NCBI GenBank assembly: GCA_016933535.1
Contig: JAFGAS010000025.1
Location: 1-64,000, forward strand
From: Candidatus Zymogenaceae bacterium
GTDB taxonomy: Bacteria; Desulfobacterota; Zymogenia; Zymogenales; Zymogenaceae
DNA length: 64,000 nt
Reading direction: 5' to 3'
In this document: in pieces, positions 62,194 through 64,000 of the stretch
How the letters are laid out: each line of letters begins with the position of its first letter
Position numbering within the stretch: the first letter of the stretch is position 1
The notes under the pieces: model-generated
The model's input: the letters and a program-made list of their open reading frames with translations, nothing else
Database searches by the model: none
What the model was told of the DNA's origin: nothing
Made by a program: the position numbers and the translations under genes

Positions 62194-63399
62194 TCACTTA
62201 CCGCAGCACCGTTTATACTTCAGACCGCTGCCGCAGGGGCACGGGTCGTTGCGGCCGACCGTTTTTAGCGGTTTACCCCCCTCGGGCGTCCGCTCCCGGA
62301 ACTTTGCCACCCGCTGTTTTATTTCGGGAACAAAGGGAGCGATGTGCGTCAGCAGTCCCCGGTTCACCCCGCAAAAAGTCGAAAGCCCCGTATATCCTCC
62401 CGATCGGTCTGCCCGAAACCGGGTGCAGTCTCCCCGGCAAAAGGACAGCCATTCACACCGGACACAGTCTGCGGGCAGCGCAGATTTGAGGGAGGCAAAA
62501 CGGTTGCGGGCGGGGCTTTCGGCAAGCTGCGAAAAGGATGAGTCCGAGATGTTTCCGATCCGATACTCGGGGTAGACGAAAAAATCACACGGGTAGACGT
62601 CGCCGTTGTGTTCCACCAGGAGGTAGGAGTCGCAGCGGTCGGAAAAGCCGCAGGAAACCTTCGCGCCGTCGATGAAATAGATCAGGATATCCTCGAACAT
62701 ACGGATGGAGACGTCGTAGAAGCCGTCGGTTATCCAGAGGTCGAAGAGCCGCGTGTAGAAAGAAAGGAGCGCCGGGGCCATGACCGAAAAGGGAAAGGGC
62801 CTCCCGGCATCGTCGGTCTCGTAGCAGGGGATAAACTGGAGGTGGGAAAAACCCTTGCCCCGGAAAAAACGGTAGAGCCCTTCCGGGTCGCCCACGTTGG
62901 CGTCGGTAAGCAGACAGAGGATATTGAAGGGAACGCCGTGCCGTCTCAGGCGGGCGATCCCGCGCATTACCGCCTCATAGGTTCCCTGTCCCTTCGCGTC
63001 CTTCCGGTAGCGGTCATGGATCTCGGCCGGGCCGTCAAGGCTGATACCCGCCAGGAAGCGGTTCTCCTTCAGGAAGACGGCCCATTCGTCGGTGATCAGC
63101 ACGCCGTTGGTCTGAAGGCTGTTTTCGACCGACTGCCCGGGCCGTGCGTGGACGTTTTCAAGCCGGACGACCTCCCGGTAGAAGTCGAGGCCCAAGAGCG
63201 TCGGCTCTCCACCCTGCCAGGTAAACGAGACACGGCCGGAGGCCGCCCCCAGGGCATTTTCGATCAGTGCCCCGGCGGTCGCCGCCGTCATCAGGTTTTC
63301 GGTCGGGTAGATACCGGCCACCCGCTTATAGAAGCAGTAGTCGCATGAAAGGTTGCAGCGGGCAGATGAGGGCTTTATCAAGAGCGAGAGGGATTGCAT
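62194..63399 (-). CDS. Radical SAM/SPASM protein, anaerobic sulfatase-maturase-like, with SEC-C tail
   Basis: A 401-residue protein. Radical SAM motif CNLSCDYCFYKR (CxxxCxxC) near residue 15-22, SFTWQGGEPTLLGLDFY, NSLQTNGVLITDEWA, GISLDGPAEIHD. A SPASM-type cysteine set follows (SDRCDSYLLVEHNGDVYPCD, ADCVRCEWLSFCRGDC, FCGVNRG). This pattern matches anaerobic sulfatase-maturing enzymes, which oxidise Cys or Ser to formylglycine. The C-terminus VGRNDPCPCGSGLKYKRCCG is a zinc-binding SEC-C motif, an addition that may aid binding of nascent protein. No sulfatase in the window. Confidence 0.93.
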   Translation of the reverse strand: MQSLSLLIKPSSARCNLSCDYCFYKRVAGIYPTENLMTAATAGALIENALGAASGRVSFTWQGGEPTLLGLDFYREVVRLENVHARPGQSVENSLQTNGVLITDEWAVFLKENRFLAGISLDGPAEIHDRYRKDAKGQGTYEAVMRGIARLRRHGVPFNILCLLTDANVGDPEGLYRFFRGKGFSHLQFIPCYETDDAGRPFPFSVMAPALLSFYTRLFDLWITDGFYDVSIRMFEDILIYFIDGAKVSCGFSDRCDSYLLVEHNGDVYPCDFFVYPEYRIGNISDSSFSQLAESPARNRFASLKSALPADCVRCEWLSFCRGDCTRFRADRSGGYTGLSTFCGVNRGLLTHIAPFVPEIKQRVAKFRERTPEGGKPLKTVGRNDPCPCGSGLKYKRCCGK

Positions 63400-63454
63400 G
63401 GCTTTATTGTAGCAGGACGGCGCCGGTTGTCAAGGGATCGAAGCGTACATAAAA

Positions 63455-63478
63455 GAGGGGCGGCAGAAACCGCCCCTT
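63455..63478 (-). terminator. Terminator of the minus-strand gene at the window end
   Basis: AGGGGCGG (63456-63463) and CCGCCCCT (63470-63477) form an 8-bp stem; on the minus strand it is followed by CTTTTA. It lies 78 bases past the stop of the gene at 63556. Confidence 0.75.
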
Positions 63479-63555
63479 CGGGCTCGTCAGGTGTTTCCTT
63501 TTTCTTTTTCATATCACCGGCTATTGCCGCCCGTGAGTGTCTTTGGACAACGGGT

Positions 63556-64000
63556 CTATGTGGGCCTTGGGGCGGCCGGTCTCCCCTGGGCGATCGAAAA
63601 GGCCTCCCTCGTCAATTCGGCGGGAATGAGGTTTTGCCTCATTTGTTCGGTGAGCGCCGGTATCGCCAGCCACTGCCCCGACGACGTCATGACGATCTCG
63701 AAGGTGCCGTCCGGCTTGACCACGGCGGCCCCGCCGGAGGCCCAGAACATCATCCGTTTAGCGATGTCTCCCTTTACGCGCTCTCCCCTCCCGAAGACGA
63801 CAACCCGCTCGTCTATCCCGATCTCCCGGTAAAACGTGTAGGAGAGCCTGACGGAGACGCCGCCGTTTTGAGAAAGAAAGAACGCGCCCCACCCCATGGT
63901 CTCGTCGCCCAGGGCCAGAAGACAGATCGGGTGAAGGTTCTTGCGCCGGTGGAAACGGCAGACCGTGTCCTTATCTGCCGGGTCAAAGCCGATCAGCGAG
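63556..64000 (-). CDS. Partial gene cut by the window edge, possibly a hot-dog-fold thioesterase-like protein
   Basis: The frame on the minus strand is open to base 64000, giving at least 148 residues: ...VCRFHRRKNLHPICLLALGD, ETMGWGAFFL, SVRLSYTFYREIGIDERVVV, GDIAKRMMFWASGGAAVVKP and a C-terminus ending RPAAPRPT. The ATG at 63897 is internal to this longer frame, so the true start is outside. The middle strand pattern resembles hot-dog thioesterases (PaaI-like), but no catalytic residue can be assigned. Function uncertain. Confidence 0.6.
   Translation of the reverse strand, partial: SLIGFDPADKDTVCRFHRRKNLHPICLLALGDETMGWGAFFLSQNGGVSVRLSYTFYREIGIDERVVVFGRGERVKGDIAKRMMFWASGGAAVVKPDGTFEIVMTSSGQWLAIPALTEQMRQNLIPAELTREAFSIAQGRPAAPRPT

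Overview
The window is a G+C-rich stretch of chromosome from a diderm, probably anaerobic bacterium. The gene content fits the Desulfobacterota (former Deltaproteobacteria): a selenocysteine tRNA and a gene with an in-frame UGA at a catalytic position, 2-hydroxyacyl-CoA dehydratase subunits, a radical-SAM sulfatase-maturase-like protein, a hom-thrC operon carrying a phosphoglycerate-mutase-like 'proposed homoserine kinase', lipid A type acyltransferase, TonB, PilZ and several two-component parts. This is inference from gene content; no rRNA is present to fix the taxonomy.

Layout. 1-3.6 kb: a lipoprotein, a DUF2085 membrane protein, a TetR regulator with an inverted-repeat operator, and an M24 peptidase-fold protein. 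3.6-4.25 kb: repeats and the tRNA-Sec locus, an intact tRNA-Sec preceded by a promoter-bearing copy of its own 5' half. 4.25-35 kb: mostly housekeeping and metabolic genes: TatA, an M48 peptidase, YggT/DUF167, an IspH-UbiA fusion, a DUF4388 double response regulator, a TIGR00661-type glycosyltransferase, PstS, a 2-hydroxyacyl-CoA dehydratase pair, a TGS GTPase, a second M24 paralogue, a PilZ response regulator, an acyltransferase followed by a B12 radical SAM protein, AlkD, and the aminotransferase-hom-thrC-'thrB' operon, closed by a thioesterase and a second TatA.

35.09-47.9 kb is the most unusual part. An intact initiator tRNA (tRNA-fMet) with its terminator is followed by seven more copies of the tRNA 3' end plus a terminator hairpin. 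The copies lie at 38.18, 39.76, 41.29, 42.56, 43.91, 46.31 and 47.84 kb. Each interval holds essentially one cargo gene: a beta/gamma-crystallin-like secreted protein, an outer-membrane barrel, a Gfo/Idh/MocA oxidoreductase, a GT8 glycosyltransferase, a metallo-beta-lactamase-fold hydrolase, a tandem GT2 glycosyltransferase and a seven-repeat propeller protein. Most copies are followed by a related noncoding module, and two have terminal inverted repeats nearby. No integrase or transposase is visible. It looks like a cassette array built on a tRNA-fMet terminus, either by serial site-specific integration or by spread of a miniature element that captured the tRNA end.

48.7-64 kb returns to ordinary chromosomal genes: a metallophosphoesterase, a GH172/DUF2961 protein, MarC, MsrB-MsrA, a DUF47-Pit phosphate transport pair, an aldo/keto reductase, the selenoprotein of the C_GCAxxG_C_C family fused to a glutaredoxin-like domain, RecG, an ABC ATPase-TonB pair followed by a DtxR-type regulator, a SPASM radical SAM enzyme with a SEC-C tail, and a gene cut by the window edge.
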